Source: an uncultured Robiginitomaculum sp. (GTDB lineage Bacteria > Pseudomonadota > Alphaproteobacteria > Caulobacterales > Maricaulaceae). Taken from it: a stretch of DNA of 39,415 nt. The notes below the pieces were generated by a model, which saw nothing but the letters and a program-made list of their open reading frames with translations, was not told where the DNA came from and searched no databases. The first letter of the stretch is position 1, and every line of letters begins with the position of its first letter. The translations under genes and the position numbers were made by a program. Positions 7,154-16,860 of this stretch are shown here, piece after piece. Where the stretch lies: assembly GCA_938010385.1 (NCBI GenBank), contig CALLVD010000067.1, positions 1-39,415 of the forward strand, given 5' to 3'.

Positions 7154-9727
7154 CTATTCACAGGCATACATATAATTGCCGCAGGTCTTCATGAAGTGAA
7201 TGACCTTATCGTTACGCGATTCAAGCTTGAACGCTTCAAGATCGCGGGTGTCTGTGACATTCAGGCGATTATAATCAAAGTGATGCTGCACGCCCAATCC
7301 CAGCAGACCGGCTGTGCCGTAGGGCAGGCTGACATCAGACACAATGCTTGCATCGGCGTCTTTAAATCCGCCGGCATAGCCCATGGATTTGAACAGATAA
7401 TCCAAATACTGACGGTCTTGCTCAAGCCCGTTATACTTGCTCTCCAACTTGGCAAAGAACTGCGCCGGCGTCAGGCCGTGACTGTCTCCGAACTCAGGAT
7501 ATGTGCCAAGGCGCGACACGGCGACAGGCGCCTCTGACGTTGGCACGTTGAAGATAGCAATGTCGGAATAACCGCATGCATTCAGCGCGCCGGAGACAGG
7601 GCGCGGCGCCGGCGCGGCCGCCGCTTTTGGTACGTCGACGACAGCCGCAGCAGCCGCCGCCACTTTATCGGCCTCAAGCTTAGCGGCGCTGGCCGCCTCT
7701 GCCGCTTTGGCCTGCGCCGCCGCTTTCATATCAGCCGCTTTTTTCGCTGCCGCAGCCGCTTTCGCTTCAGCGGCAGCTTTAGCGTCTGCTGCCACTTTCG
7801 CCGCTTCGGCTTGTTTTGCTGCAAGCGCCGCTTTGCCGTCATTACATTTGGACAGTCCAAACAGAGCCAAGGCCAAAAGCAGCAGGAGCGGTATCAGCCA
7901 TTTCAGCCACCCAAATCCGCCGCCACCGGTCGTCGCGGCAGCTGCAGGCGCTGCCGCCGCAGATGCCGCTACAGGCGCAACGGCTGCAGGGGCGATAACG
8001 GCCGGCGCGATTTTACCCAAACAAGAGCGTCCGATTTCCCGGTCGTCCTCATCATAAAGAACCTCCATCGTGTATTCGCCGTTCGTGACCTCTTGATAGC
8101 GGTCTTTATTGTCAATATTACGAATGACGGCGTTCAGTTCTGATTGGCGGGCCGCCTTATTCGGGAATCCCTCGCTGCGCAGACGCACGTCACCGTCGCT
8201 GTCATAAACGGCGAAGTAGTGAAATCCGTTTTCATGGGTGAACTCGGCAATATTGTTTTGCGCGTCCGTTACCGGGCGATTGTGATATTCGCTGCAGCGC
8301 AGATAATCATCATCTTTACGCTGCTTGGGCCGCGCAGCGGCGGCTCCGGCGACAACCGCAGCAGCAGCCGCAACAGGCACAGCTTTCTTGACGGCCGGTT
8401 TTGCTTTGGGCGTTGCCTTGGGTTTGGGCGTTGGCTTGGGTTTGGGTTTTGGCTTTGGTTTTGCGACGGCCCGCATTTGCTTGCCCATGACATAAGCGGC
8501 GCCGGTGGTCGCAGCCGCAGCCGAGCCATACCAAACAGAACGCGCAATCTCGCGCCCGTTTCCGGCCTTGAGACGAAAGTCATGCTTGCCGTTTTTCAGC
8601 GTGTGATAGCTATAGCGTTTCTCAAGCGTGCGGTTTTTCAATACCGATGCTGCGCCTGTATCGCGGGCCGCCGCCGTCGGATAGCCTTCTGAGATCATAG
8701 CGATTTTGCCGTTCTCATTATAGGTAAAGTAAAACTCGCCGTCCTCGCCTTTGAATTTTTCAATGCCGTCCGGGCTGCCTTTGGTCTGCTTTGTATAAAA
8801 TGCAAGCGGACGATAATCATCTTCAGTATTGCGGGCCCTCGCCTTGGGCGCAGCTTTCGCTTTAGATGCAGCTTTCGGTGCAGGTTTGGCCGCAGTTTTT
8901 GGCGCAGCTTTTGTTTTCGCAGGGGCGGCTGACTTACTGCTTTTCTTGCCCATGACAATGGCCGCGCCGGCAACAGCGCCGGCTGCAGAGCCGTACCAAA
9001 CGGAGCGGGCAATTTCTTTTCCGTTGCCGGCGTGAAGACGAAATTCGTGTTTTCCGTTTTTCATTTTAACGTATTTATATCGCGCTTCATTCGGCAGATT
9101 TTTCAGCACGGACGCAGCCCCGGTGTCGCGCGCGGCTGTGGTCGGATAGCCTTCGGAGATTAAAACAATTTGGCCGTTTTGGTGATAGGTAAAGTAATAC
9201 TCGCCGTCATCGCCTTTAAATTTATAAATGCCGTCCCGACGGCCCTTCACATGCTTTTGGAAAAAAGCGAGCGGGCGATAGTCATCCTCATTATCGGTCG
9301 CTTTGGATTTTACTTTTGCCTTTGCAGGCGCCGGCTTCGCTTTCACTTTCGAGGCGGCCTGCGGCTTTGAGCCGTTTCCGGCCATATAATCAGCCCACGC
9401 TTTTGCAGACTTTGCGCTTGTTTTCCAAACCGAGGTCGCCACGGATTGTCCGTTCCCGGCCAGAATATCGTAGTAATGTTTACCGCTGTCAGTTTTTAAG
9501 ATTTTATAACGCGCCGGCAATTTCATATTTTTCGATACGGACTTTATGCCGTTATCGCGGCCCGCCGCAGAGGTATAATCTTCCGAGAGCAATTCAATCT
9601 CGCCGTTTTTAAACCAAACAAACCAGTATGAGCCGCCTTCTTCAAATTTAGACGCGCCGTCTTTAACCTCTGGCGCATGTTTTTTATAAAAATTCAGCGG
9701 CTTGTAATCATCACTGCGTTGGCTCAT
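7154..9727 (-). CDS. Large protein with four DUF1508/YegP-like units, one membrane segment and a C-terminal domain of unknown function
   Basis: This 857-aa protein is built from four related units at about residues 5-112, 148-260, 302-415 and 472-571. Units 1-3 each hold two YegP-like halves: a first ending in SEGYPTxAARDTGAASVLKN and a second in AGNGKEIARSVWYGSA. The units are joined by Lys/Ala/Pro-rich linkers, one nearly pure KP repeat (422-446). Unit 4 is the most diverged. A single membrane segment lies at about 607-627 (GWLKWLIPLLLLLALALFGL), followed by an Ala-rich probable coiled coil (630-700). The C-terminal domain (about 715-857) contains FMKTCGNYMYAC and four cysteines or fewer. 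I recall similar C-termini next to YegP-like repeats in other bacteria, but no function is known to me. The ATG has GGAAGGGG upstream. The topology is uncertain. Confidence 0.8.
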   Translation of the reverse strand: MSQRSDDYKPLNFYKKHAPEVKDGASKFEEGGSYWFVWFKNGEIELLSEDYTSAAGRDNGIKSVSKNMKLPARYKILKTDSGKHYYDILAGNGQSVATSVWKTSAKSAKAWADYMAGNGSKPQAASKVKAKPAPAKAKVKSKATDNEDDYRPLAFFQKHVKGRRDGIYKFKGDDGEYYFTYHQNGQIVLISEGYPTTAARDTGAASVLKNLPNEARYKYVKMKNGKHEFRLHAGNGKEIARSVWYGSAAGAVAGAAIVMGKKSSKSAAPAKTKAAPKTAAKPAPKAASKAKAAPKARARNTEDDYRPLAFYTKQTKGSPDGIEKFKGEDGEFYFTYNENGKIAMISEGYPTAAARDTGAASVLKNRTLEKRYSYHTLKNGKHDFRLKAGNGREIARSVWYGSAAAATTGAAYVMGKQMRAVAKPKPKPKPKPTPKPKATPKAKPAVKKAVPVAAAAAVVAGAAAARPKQRKDDDYLRCSEYHNRPVTDAQNNIAEFTHENGFHYFAVYDSDGDVRLRSEGFPNKAARQSELNAVIRNIDNKDRYQEVTNGEYTMEVLYDEDDREIGRSCLGKIAPAVIAPAAVAPVAASAAAAPAAAATTGGGGFGWLKWLIPLLLLLALALFGLSKCNDGKAALAAKQAEAAKVAADAKAAAEAKAAAAAKKAADMKAAAQAKAAEAASAAKLEADKVAAAAAAVVDVPKAAAAPAPRPVSGALNACGYSDIAIFNVPTSEAPVAVSRLGTYPEFGDSHGLTPAQFFAKLESKYNGLEQDRQYLDYLFKSMGYAGGFKDADASIVSDVSLPYGTAGLLGLGVQHHFDYNRLNVTDTRDLEAFKLESRNDKVIHFMKTCGNYMYACE

Positions 9728-9747
9728 CGGATTCCCCTTCCAAAATA

Positions 9748-9776
9748 ATGTATCCCTGCCGGAACATTAACGGCAA
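9748..9776 (-). promoter_or_regulatory. Possible promoter of the DUF1508-repeat gene
   Basis: On the minus strand TTGCCG (9771-9776) and ATACAT (9748-9753) are separated by 17 bases, about 20 bases before the ATG at 9727. The match to the sigma-70 consensus is partial and the leader would be very short, so this is only a candidate. Confidence 0.3.
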
Positions 9777-9848
9777 TTAACCATAAAAAGCGGGTCATGG
9801 GAAATTTATTAATGACGCCCTAACGGGGAATAACAGCGCGCAAAAGTT

Positions 9849-11150
9849 TTAATCGCGGCTGTCGCGCAATTTGGAAAACCGGTCGAGCCGCGCTTTGATT
9901 GCAGCCTCGCGGCCTTCCCCTTTCGGCGCGTAGAATTGCGGGCGCGCCATACCGTCCGGGAAATAGTTTTGCCCCGAAAATCCGTCCGGCATATCGTGAT
10001 CATATTGATAGCCGTCGCCATAACCCAAATCTTTCATCATCGATGTCGGCGCATTTAAAATATGCGCGGGCGGCGCGAGCGAGCCGGTTTTCTTAGCGCT
10101 GTTCATAGCGGCTTTATAAGCCACGTAGACCGCATTGGATTTCGGCGCGGTTGCCAAATGCACAACGGCATGAGCGATATTAAGCTCCCCTTCCGGAGAG
10201 CCGAGAATTTTGTAAGCCTGCATCGCGTCAATGGCGATCATCAAAGACGCCGGGTCCGCCGCGCCGATATCCTCGCTGGCCATACGGATAAGGCGCCGGC
10301 AAATATAAAGCGGGTCCTCGCCGCCGGTCAGCATACGCGCCATCCAATACAGCGCTGCATCCGGATCGGATCCGCGCACGGATTTATGCAGGGCCGAGAT
10401 AATGTTGTAATGCTCGTCTTTATTTTTGTCGTAAGCGGGCGCGCGTTTTTGTAAAATATCGGACAGGCCGGCGATATCTAAATCGTCTTCTATGCCCATA
10501 TTCATCAAAGTTTCAGCTAAGCCTAAACAATAACGCCCGTCCCCGTCTGCCATCGTGATTAACGCGGCGCGCGCATCATCAGTCAGCGGCAACCGCTCCC
10601 CGATCAAAGCTTCGGCGCGGCTGAGCAATACCGTCATCGCCGCATCATCGAGGCGTTTTAAAACGAAAACCTGCGCGCGCGACAACAAAGCGCCGTTCAG
10701 TTCAAAAGACGGATTTTCGGTCGTCGCCCCGATAAGGGTGACAATCCCCGCTTCGACATAAGGCAAAAAGCCGTCTTGCTGCGCGCGGTTAAAGCGGTGA
10801 ATTTCATCGACAAACAAAAGCGTGCCCTGCCCGCCTTCACGCCGGGCTTTCGCGCCTTCAAAGGCTTTGCGCAAATCCGCCACGCCCGAGAACACGGCAG
10901 AAAGCTGCTCAAAATGCAGGCCGGCATCCTGTGCAATCAAGCGGGCAATGGTTGTCTTCCCCACGCCCGGCGGCCCCCACAAAATCATGGACGTCAGTCG
11001 CCCCGAAGCCATCATCCGGCCAAGTGGACCGTCCGGGCCCAATAAATGATCCTGCCCGACTACCTCATTTAAGATCGCCGGACGCAGCCGGTCTGCCAAC
11101 GGGCGCGGGGCCTCCGATTCCAGTCCTGCCGATGTAAACAGATTAGCCAT
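9849..11150 (-). CDS. rarA: Replication-associated recombination protein A (AAA+ ATPase, RarA/MgsA)
   Basis: This 433-aa AAA+ ATPase of the RarA/WRNIP1 family acts at stalled replication forks. It starts with the family N-terminus RPLADRLRPAILNEVVGQDHLLG. Walker A is GPPGVGKTT (residues 59-67), Walker B is LLFVDEIHRFN, sensor 1 is LIGATTENPSFELN, and the C-terminal oligomerisation region includes SAxHKSVRGSDPDAALYW and the tail motif YKYDHD-like YQYDHDMPDGF. The length is typical. It is the last gene of the leftward phosphate cluster, 40 bases after phoB. Readthrough from the Pho operon is possible, though no function links the two. Confidence 0.95.
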   Translation of the reverse strand: MANLFTSAGLESEAPRPLADRLRPAILNEVVGQDHLLGPDGPLGRMMASGRLTSMILWGPPGVGKTTIARLIAQDAGLHFEQLSAVFSGVADLRKAFEGAKARREGGQGTLLFVDEIHRFNRAQQDGFLPYVEAGIVTLIGATTENPSFELNGALLSRAQVFVLKRLDDAAMTVLLSRAEALIGERLPLTDDARAALITMADGDGRYCLGLAETLMNMGIEDDLDIAGLSDILQKRAPAYDKNKDEHYNIISALHKSVRGSDPDAALYWMARMLTGGEDPLYICRRLIRMASEDIGAADPASLMIAIDAMQAYKILGSPEGELNIAHAVVHLATAPKSNAVYVAYKAAMNSAKKTGSLAPPAHILNAPTSMMKDLGYGDGYQYDHDMPDGFSGQNYFPDGMARPQFYAPKGEGREAAIKARLDRFSKLRDSRD

Positions 11151-11190
11151 GTCCGTATGTCCCGCGCGCGCGCAGGCAAGTCAAGCGCGG

Positions 11191-11874
11191 CTAATTATGC
11201 TTATCCAACGCATAGCCGGCGCCGCGAATGGTGCGGATTAAATCCTCGCGCCCGCCGACGTTAATCGCCTTGCGCAAACGGCCCATATGAACGTCGACCG
11301 TGCGTTCATCCACATAAATATCCGTGCCCCAAACCCGGTCAAGCAGTTGCGCGCGGCTCCAAACTTTTTTGGGGCGCCCCAGCAGAGTTTTTAAAAGCCG
11401 AAACTCTGTCGGGCCTAATTTAATCTCGTCACCGCCCCGGCTGACGCGGTGAGTCTCTATATTCATTGTCACATCAGAAAAGGTCAAGATATCGTCATCC
11501 TGGCCGGATTTGCGAAGATTGGCTTTAATCCGCGCAATCAATTCTTTGATGGAATGGGGTTTGACTACATAATCGTCCGCGCCCACAGTCAAGCCGCGCA
11601 CTTTATCATCTTCGTCGCCGCGCGCTGTCAGCATAATAACCGGAATGGCCTTGGTGTCTTCATCACCTTTGAGCGTTTTACAGACATTAATCCCCGACAT
11701 ATCGGGCAGCATCCAGTCGAGCAAAACAAGATCGGGCAACTTGCTTCGGGCCTGCCCTATGCCGTCCGCGCCGTTATCAGCCAGCAGCGTGTCAAAGCCC
11801 GCCGATTCTAAATTATACTTTAAAATCTGCGCCTGGGCAGCCTCGTCTTCAATAATCAGAACGCAGCGACTCAT
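11191..11874 (-). CDS. phoB: Phosphate regulon response regulator PhoB
   Basis: This 227-aa OmpR-type response regulator activates the phosphate-starvation regulon. The receiver domain (about residues 1-120) has the acidic pair IIEDE, the phospho-acceptor Asp in LVLLDWMLPD, Thr in MLTARG and Lys in VVKPHS. The winged-helix DNA-binding domain (about 130-225) has LGPTEFRLLKTL, the recognition region RAQLLDRVWG and DVHMGRLRKAI. It starts 3 bases after phoU stops, so it is in the same transcript. The triple Pho box upstream of pstS lies at the head of this transcript, implying positive autoregulation. Confidence 0.97.
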   Translation of the reverse strand: MSRCVLIIEDEAAQAQILKYNLESAGFDTLLADNGADGIGQARSKLPDLVLLDWMLPDMSGINVCKTLKGDEDTKAIPVIMLTARGDEDDKVRGLTVGADDYVVKPHSIKELIARIKANLRKSGQDDDILTFSDVTMNIETHRVSRGGDEIKLGPTEFRLLKTLLGRPKKVWSRAQLLDRVWGTDIYVDERTVDVHMGRLRKAINVGGREDLIRTIRGAGYALDKHN

Positions 11875-11877
11875 ACC

Positions 11878-12609
11878 CTATTCCGCTTCTCCGAGTTCCT
11901 CCGGCGTAAAAATCATGCGCGAGGTTCGGTCGCCCTTCACGCGCTTATCCGTAGGCCATTCACCGGTGACCAAATAAACGGTCTCGCCGGCAATTTCTGC
12001 GGCGTGGTCGCCCATACGTTCAATATTTTTGGCAATGAACAACAAGTGCATACAGCCGGAAATATTACGCGTGTCTTCCATCATATAGGTCAGAAGCTCG
12101 CGAAACAGACCGTTATGCATTTGGTCGACATCTTCGTCATCGCCGCGCACAGCCTCTGCCGCTTCCGGGTCACGCCGGTTATAGGCGTCCAGCGCGTCAT
12201 TAATCATGACCTGCACTTTGGCGCTCATGCGCGTCAGCGTGGACACAGATCCGATAAAGGCATCGGCTTTTGTAATCGTATTCGTACGCCGCGCCATGTT
12301 TTTGATATAGTCGCCGACACGTTCCAGATGATTGGCAATTTTCAACGTCATCACCACAGTGCGCAAATCTGAAGCCATGGGTTGGCGCAAGGCCAAAAGC
12401 TCGATTGACATTTGGTTGACCTCGGCTTCCAACGCGTTGATTTTGGCATCGTTACGGATAACGTCTTTGGCCAGGCTGCGGTCACCCAATTTCAGGGCTT
12501 TTGTGCAGGTCAAAAGCTGCTGCTCTACAAGGCCGCCCATTTCCAAAACCAAACTTTCAATCCGGTTTAGATCGGCATCAAATGATGAAACAATGTGATC
12601 GGTATTCAT
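11878..12609 (-). CDS. phoU: Phosphate signalling protein PhoU
   Basis: This 243-aa all-helical protein has two PhoU repeats. It links the Pst transporter to PhoR and keeps the regulon off when phosphate is plentiful. Visible signatures are FDADLNRIESLVLEMGGLVE at the N-terminus, IANHLERVGDYIKNMA in the first repeat and IAKNIERMGDHAAEIAGETVY in the second, each with the E-R-x-G-D metal-binding motif. The stop lies 3 bases before the phoB start, and the ATG is 3 bases after the pstB stop. This tight packing shows one operon. Confidence 0.97.
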   Translation of the reverse strand: MNTDHIVSSFDADLNRIESLVLEMGGLVEQQLLTCTKALKLGDRSLAKDVIRNDAKINALEAEVNQMSIELLALRQPMASDLRTVVMTLKIANHLERVGDYIKNMARRTNTITKADAFIGSVSTLTRMSAKVQVMINDALDAYNRRDPEAAEAVRGDDEDVDQMHNGLFRELLTYMMEDTRNISGCMHLLFIAKNIERMGDHAAEIAGETVYLVTGEWPTDKRVKGDRTSRMIFTPEELGEAE

Positions 12610-12612
12610 AAC

Positions 12613-13422
12613 TTATCCTATCCTGCCGCTGATATAGCTTTGCGTGCGGGTCTCTTTTGGATTTGTGAAAATTTGCCCGGTGTCGCCGTATTCAATCAAT
12701 TCACCGAGATGAAAGAAGGCTGTTTTTTGCGAAATGCGCGCCGCTTGCTGCATAGAGTGGGTGACAATCGCGATTGTGTAATCATCGCGCATGCTTTCCA
12801 TCAACTCTTCGACAACGGCAGTTGCAATCGGATCCAATGCCGAGCATGGCTCATCCATCAAAATCACGTCCGGCTCAACGGCGATGGCGCGGGCAATGCA
12901 CAGGCGTTGCTGCTGTCCGCCGGACAGGCTCGTGCCGGGTTCATCCAAACGATCGGACACTTCGTCAAAAAGCCCGGCCTGTTTCAGCGCCGTTTCAACG
13001 CGGTCCGCCATTTCTGATTTTGACGATGACAGGCCGTGAATTTTCGGGCCGTAAGCGACATTATCAAAGATAGATTTCGGAAACGGGTTGGGCTTTTGAA
13101 AGACCATACCGATGCGCGCGCGAAGGGCGACAGGGTCGACCTTGGGCGCGTAAATATCTTGACCGGCATATCGGATATCGCCGGAAACTTTGCAAATATC
13201 TATGCGGTCATTCATCCGGTTTAAACACCGTAAAAACGTCGATTTCCCGCACCCTGACGGCCCGATAAGCGCGGTAATACTCCCCTTGGGAATATCCAAA
13301 TCGACATTCTTAATCGCCTGCTTGCTGCCGTAAAAAACGTCAACATTGCGGGCGGTCATGATGAGATCGCGCTCGGTTTCTTGGGAAGATTCAGTCATAG
13401 ACGTACCTGTCAGCTTGCGCAT
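12613..13422 (-). CDS. pstB: Phosphate ABC transporter ATP-binding protein PstB
   Basis: This 269-aa ATPase subunit of the high-affinity phosphate importer sits on the cytoplasmic face of PstC/PstA. Walker A is GPSGCGKST, the signature is [14 protein letters not shown], Walker B is [12 protein letters not shown], and the switch His is in [12 protein letters not shown]. The ATG at 13422 overlaps the pstA stop as TAATG; a second ATG at 13398 has an AGG-containing ribosome-binding site and could be the true start. I kept the upstream start because it is translationally coupled. The family is usually 250-270 aa, which fits either choice. Confidence 0.96.
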   Translation of the reverse strand: MRKLTGTSMTESSQETERDLIMTARNVDVFYGSKQAIKNVDLDIPKGSITALIGPSGCGKSTFLRCLNRMNDRIDICKVSGDIRYAGQDIYAPKVDPVALRARIGMVFQKPNPFPKSIFDNVAYGPKIHGLSSSKSEMADRVETALKQAGLFDEVSDRLDEPGTSLSGGQQQRLCIARAIAVEPDVILMDEPCSALDPIATAVVEELMESMRDDYTIAIVTHSMQQAARISQKTAFFHLGELIEYGDTGQIFTNPKETRTQSYISGRIG

Positions 13423-14729
13423 TACCAGCGCCGTTCAAGTTTTTTGCGCAGCAAGACTGCGAGAAGGTTCATTAACACCAGAAAGACCAGCAATACCATA
13501 ATTGCGGCAGAGGTCATTTCCCGAAAGCCGATTTCCGGATTGTCCGCCCAAAGGAAAATCTGCACCGGCAAGGACGTCGCCGTATCAACCACGGAGCTCG
13601 GCACATCGACAATAAAGGCGACCATGCCGATCATCAGCAGCGGCGCCGTTTCGCCCAAAGCTTGCGCCATACCGATAATCGTGCCGGTCAACATGCCGGG
13701 CATAGCGAGCGGAACCGTATGGTGAAACGTCGTTTGCACCTTACTCGCGCCGAGCCCGATGGCCGCTTCGCGCACGCTGGGCGGCACCGCCCGAAGCGCG
13801 GCGCGCGAGGCGATAATAATGGTCGGCAAAGTCATCAGCGCCAGCACCATGCCCCCGACCAGCGGGGTCGACCTGGGCAGATTAAACACGTTCAAAAATA
13901 TCGCCAAACCCAATAATCCGAACACAATAGACGGGACGGCCGCGAGATTATTGATATTGACTTCGATAAAATCGGTCAGCCGGTTTTTACGGGCAAATTC
14001 TTCCAAATAAACCGCGGTCAAAACGCCGAGCGGAAAAGAGATAACAAAGCAAACCAACAGGGAGAAAAACGAGCCCAACAACGCGCCTAAAATGCCCGCC
14101 TGCTCCGGCTCTCTGGAATCGCCGTTAGTAAAAAAACTTTTATTCAGCGCCGTTTTAATATGCCCGCCGGATTTAAGCGTTTCAATCCGGCCGGTCTGAA
14201 CCGATGATAATTGACGCAACGACTCATCCACATCTTGGTCAACTTTCCCCGCCAGATATAAATTGGCATCGGTCCCTGCCGTCAGCCAAACGCGCTGCGT
14301 TGTGCCGATGAGATCAGGGTTTTCGGTCACCATGTTTTCAAGCTGATAAACTGCGCCGGAGCTGACAAGTTTATATAAGTCACGTTTTTCCGACCGTCCT
14401 GTCACCTCAGGAAATATTTCAGTCAGCGCGTCGCTTATCAGCGGACGGTAATTTGCGTCTCGGAACGTAGAGACATCCCGCGCCCCGCTTGGGTCGATGA
14501 CCTCTTCATTAAACGTAATATCCAGACCGATTTTTGACGAGGTGAACGCGCCCATGCCGCCGACAAAAATTGTCAGCAGCATTGAGGCCAAAAACGCAAC
14601 GGCTATACTAATGGCGACAATGCCGTAAGCGCGAAACCGCTTTTCGGCCCGCTCCCGCTTGGCGCGGTGCGGCGTTTGGACGGTCCAATCGGGCGTTACG
14701 CTGCTCGAAGCTGTGGAAATATCAGTCAT
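13422..14729 (-). CDS. pstA: Phosphate ABC transporter permease PstA
   Basis: This 435-aa inner-membrane permease has a long N-terminal part (first transmembrane helix about residues 38-62, then an extra-cytoplasmic stretch of roughly 140 residues). This resembles the DUF3333-containing PstA of alphaproteobacteria. The canonical ABC permease part follows, with about five helices and the EAA-type loop [18 protein letters not shown] chose the ATG at 14729 because it carries an AAGAAG ribosome-binding site and overlaps the end of pstC by 8 bases. An in-frame start at 14765 would lie deeper inside pstC. It is far longer than the 296-aa E. coli PstA because of the insert. Confidence 0.93.
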   Translation of the reverse strand: MTDISTASSSVTPDWTVQTPHRAKRERAEKRFRAYGIVAISIAVAFLASMLLTIFVGGMGAFTSSKIGLDITFNEEVIDPSGARDVSTFRDANYRPLISDALTEIFPEVTGRSEKRDLYKLVSSGAVYQLENMVTENPDLIGTTQRVWLTAGTDANLYLAGKVDQDVDESLRQLSSVQTGRIETLKSGGHIKTALNKSFFTNGDSREPEQAGILGALLGSFFSLLVCFVISFPLGVLTAVYLEEFARKNRLTDFIEVNINNLAAVPSIVFGLLGLAIFLNVFNLPRSTPLVGGMVLALMTLPTIIIASRAALRAVPPSVREAAIGLGASKVQTTFHHTVPLAMPGMLTGTIIGMAQALGETAPLLMIGMVAFIVDVPSSVVDTATSLPVQIFLWADNPEIGFREMTSAAIMVLLVFLVLMNLLAVLLRKKLERRW

Positions 14730-15678
14730 AAGCTTCTTTAAATCTATCAACAATTTTGAGCGCAATGACGTTCAAAATCAGGGTGACGGTAAACAGGAAC
14801 AGCGCAATCGCAAAGGCGGCCAAAGTCTTGGCATCATCAAAGGATGTATCGCCGGTCAGTAGAGTCACAATTTGCACCGTCATGGTCGTAACCGCTTCGA
14901 GCGGATTGAGCGTCAGCTTCGCGGCCAATCCCGCCGCCATAACCACAATCATGGTCTCGCCGATGGCGCGCGATGTAGCGAGGAGTAACGAGCCCGCAAT
15001 GCCGGGCAGAGCGGCCGGCAGGACCACGCGCTTAATCGTTTCCGATTGCGTTGCGCCCATGCCCATAGAGGCATCGCGCAGGCTTTGCGGCACGGCAGAA
15101 ATTACATCATCGGACAGGGATGATACCAAAGGTACAATCATAATGCCCATGACAAGGCCCGCGGCGAGCGCGCTTTCAGAACTGATTTCAAATCCCATCC
15201 CGGAGCCGGTGGCGCGGATAATCGGCGCAACAACCAGCGCGGCGAAAAACCCGTAAACAACGGTCGGAATTCCGGCCAAAAGCTCCAATATCGGCTTAAC
15301 CCAATTGCGAAGCCGCGCCGAAGAATATTCAGACAGATAAATAGCCGACAGCAGGCCCAGCGGGGCGGCGATAACCATCGCGATAAAGCTAATCAAAAGC
15401 GTACCCGTCAAGAGCGGCAGCACGCCGAACGCACCGGACGCGCCGACCTGATCGTCCCGAATGGCCGTTTGCGGGCTCCAGTCCGGGCTGAATAAAAACT
15501 CGGTTATGGACACCTGCTGGAAAAAGCGAAACGCTTCAAACACAAGCGAGGCGACAATACCGATTGTCGTCAAAATGGCGACAGAAGAACATAAAAGCAG
15601 GCCAAAGGTTATGGCCTGCTCTGTGAGCTTTTTGCTGCTGCGGGTTTCGCGCAGCAGCATATTTTTTGTGTCAGCCAC
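14722..15678 (-). CDS. pstC: Phosphate ABC transporter permease PstC
   Basis: This 318-aa inner-membrane permease partners with PstA. About six transmembrane helices are visible, the first at roughly residues 22-47, with the cytoplasmic coupling loop RDASMGMGATQSETIKRVVLP contacting PstB. VYGFFAALVVAP and AIGETMIVVMAAG are family motifs. The start is a GTG five bases after the pstS stop. An ATG at 15660 is in frame but has no ribosome-binding site, so I kept the GTG. The length is close to E. coli PstC (319 aa). Confidence 0.94.
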   Translation of the reverse strand: MADTKNMLLRETRSSKKLTEQAITFGLLLCSSVAILTTIGIVASLVFEAFRFFQQVSITEFLFSPDWSPQTAIRDDQVGASGAFGVLPLLTGTLLISFIAMVIAAPLGLLSAIYLSEYSSARLRNWVKPILELLAGIPTVVYGFFAALVVAPIIRATGSGMGFEISSESALAAGLVMGIMIVPLVSSLSDDVISAVPQSLRDASMGMGATQSETIKRVVLPAALPGIAGSLLLATSRAIGETMIVVMAAGLAAKLTLNPLEAVTTMTVQIVTLLTGDTSFDDAKTLAAFAIALFLFTVTLILNVIALKIVDRFKEAYD

Positions 15679-15683
15679 GCGGC

Positions 15684-16784
15684 TTACTTCAGGCTCAGCG
15701 GGGTGAGTGCCAGTGTGGACGCTTTGACTTTGGCATGCTCCGCCGCCGGCATTGGGATCAAGCCTTTGTCAGCGAGGTAGCCGTCAGGGCCGGAGGCTTT
15801 ATTGCCCAAAAACTCAGCCAAAAACGCTTCGATACCGGGAACAACGCCGACATGGGCTTTCTTGGTATAGAAATAAAGCGAGCGGGCTACCGGGTAGGAA
15901 TTATCGGCAATGTTTTCAAATTCCGGAGCCACGCCGTTAATGAGCGCGCCCTGAACCTGACCGGCATTTTGATCCAAAAAGCTGTAGCCGAAAATGCCGT
16001 AAGCATCCGGATTGGCGTTCAGCTTTTGAACAATCAGATTGTCGTTTTCACCGGATTCAACAAAAGCTTCGTCTTCGCGCATGGAATGGCAAACGGCTTT
16101 GTAACGGTTCTTATCAGAGGACTTCATCGCGGCGATAGACGGGAAGGTTTTGCAGCCGCCTTCCATGGCCAATTCAACAAAAGCGTCGCGCGTGCCGGAG
16201 GTTGGCGGCGGGCCCATGATTTCGATACGCTTGTTTGGCAGGCTTGCATCAATTTCGTTCCAGCGCGTGTAAGGATTGGCTTTCAGGCCGCCATTTCCGT
16301 CCGGAATGTCTTTGGCCAGCGCCAGAAAGACCTGCTGCAAGCTCACTTCCAACCGGTCAGATTTGCGCGAATTTGCAAGGACAATACCGTCATAACCGAC
16401 TTTTGTTTCGACAATATCGGCCACGCCGTTTTTCGCGCAAAGCTCGACTTCGGAGGACTTAATACGGCGCGAGGCGTTGGTGATGTCGGGATGACGTTCG
16501 CCGACGCCGCCGCAAAACAGTTTTAAGCCGCCGCCGGAGCCTGTGCTCTCAACGATAGGCGTTTTGAAATTTGACGTTTTACCGAAAGTTTCGGCCACAG
16601 CCGTCGAGAACGGATAGACTGTCGAAGAGCCGACAATTTTGATTTGGTCGCGGCTGCCGGTTGCGGCCGGCGCTTTGCTGTCCGCGCTTTGCTTGGCCGC
16701 AGGCGCGTCACCGCCGGAACAGGCCGTCAGGGTCACAGCCGCGGTCAATGAAATCGCGGCGGAGAGGAAAAGATTTTTGGTCAT
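15684..16784 (-). CDS. pstS: Phosphate-binding periplasmic lipoprotein PstS
   Basis: This 366-aa substrate-binding protein of the Pst importer starts at the ATG at 16784, preceded by AAGGTGA. A GTG three codons upstream is less likely. A signal peptide ends in LTAC, a lipobox, so the protein is probably anchored as a lipoprotein. The phosphate-binding segments are visible: IVGSSTVYPFSTAVAE, ESTGSGGGLKLFC and the PPPTSGTRDAFVEL loop. It belongs to the PstS/SphX type with DITNASRRIK. It is the first gene after the Pho box and heads the pst transcript. Confidence 0.95.
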   Translation of the reverse strand: MTKNLFLSAAISLTAAVTLTACSGGDAPAAKQSADSKAPAATGSRDQIKIVGSSTVYPFSTAVAETFGKTSNFKTPIVESTGSGGGLKLFCGGVGERHPDITNASRRIKSSEVELCAKNGVADIVETKVGYDGIVLANSRKSDRLEVSLQQVFLALAKDIPDGNGGLKANPYTRWNEIDASLPNKRIEIMGPPPTSGTRDAFVELAMEGGCKTFPSIAAMKSSDKNRYKAVCHSMREDEAFVESGENDNLIVQKLNANPDAYGIFGYSFLDQNAGQVQGALINGVAPEFENIADNSYPVARSLYFYTKKAHVGVVPGIEAFLAEFLGNKASGPDGYLADKGLIPMPAAEHAKVKASTLALTPLSLK

Positions 16785-16860
16785 AAAAGTCACCTTAAAT
16801 TCGAGGCTGCGGACATCGCGCCTGTATGCAGGCGACCTAGGCTTCGTTCGCTTATCTTTT

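Noticed and set aside
8400-8470. Tandem DNA repeat in the DUF1508-repeat gene
   Set aside because: The short-period repeat simply encodes the Lys-Pro linker and needs no separate element.
8144-8692. 182-aa plus-strand frame inside the DUF1508-repeat gene
   Set aside because: Low-complexity Gly/Phe/Trp composition arises from the reverse of the Lys/Pro/Ala linker; the minus-strand frame is repeat-structured and clearly coding.
15666-16526. 286-aa open frame on the plus strand opposite pstS
   Set aside because: Mirror of pstS; pstS has clear lipobox and phosphate-binding motifs, this frame has none.
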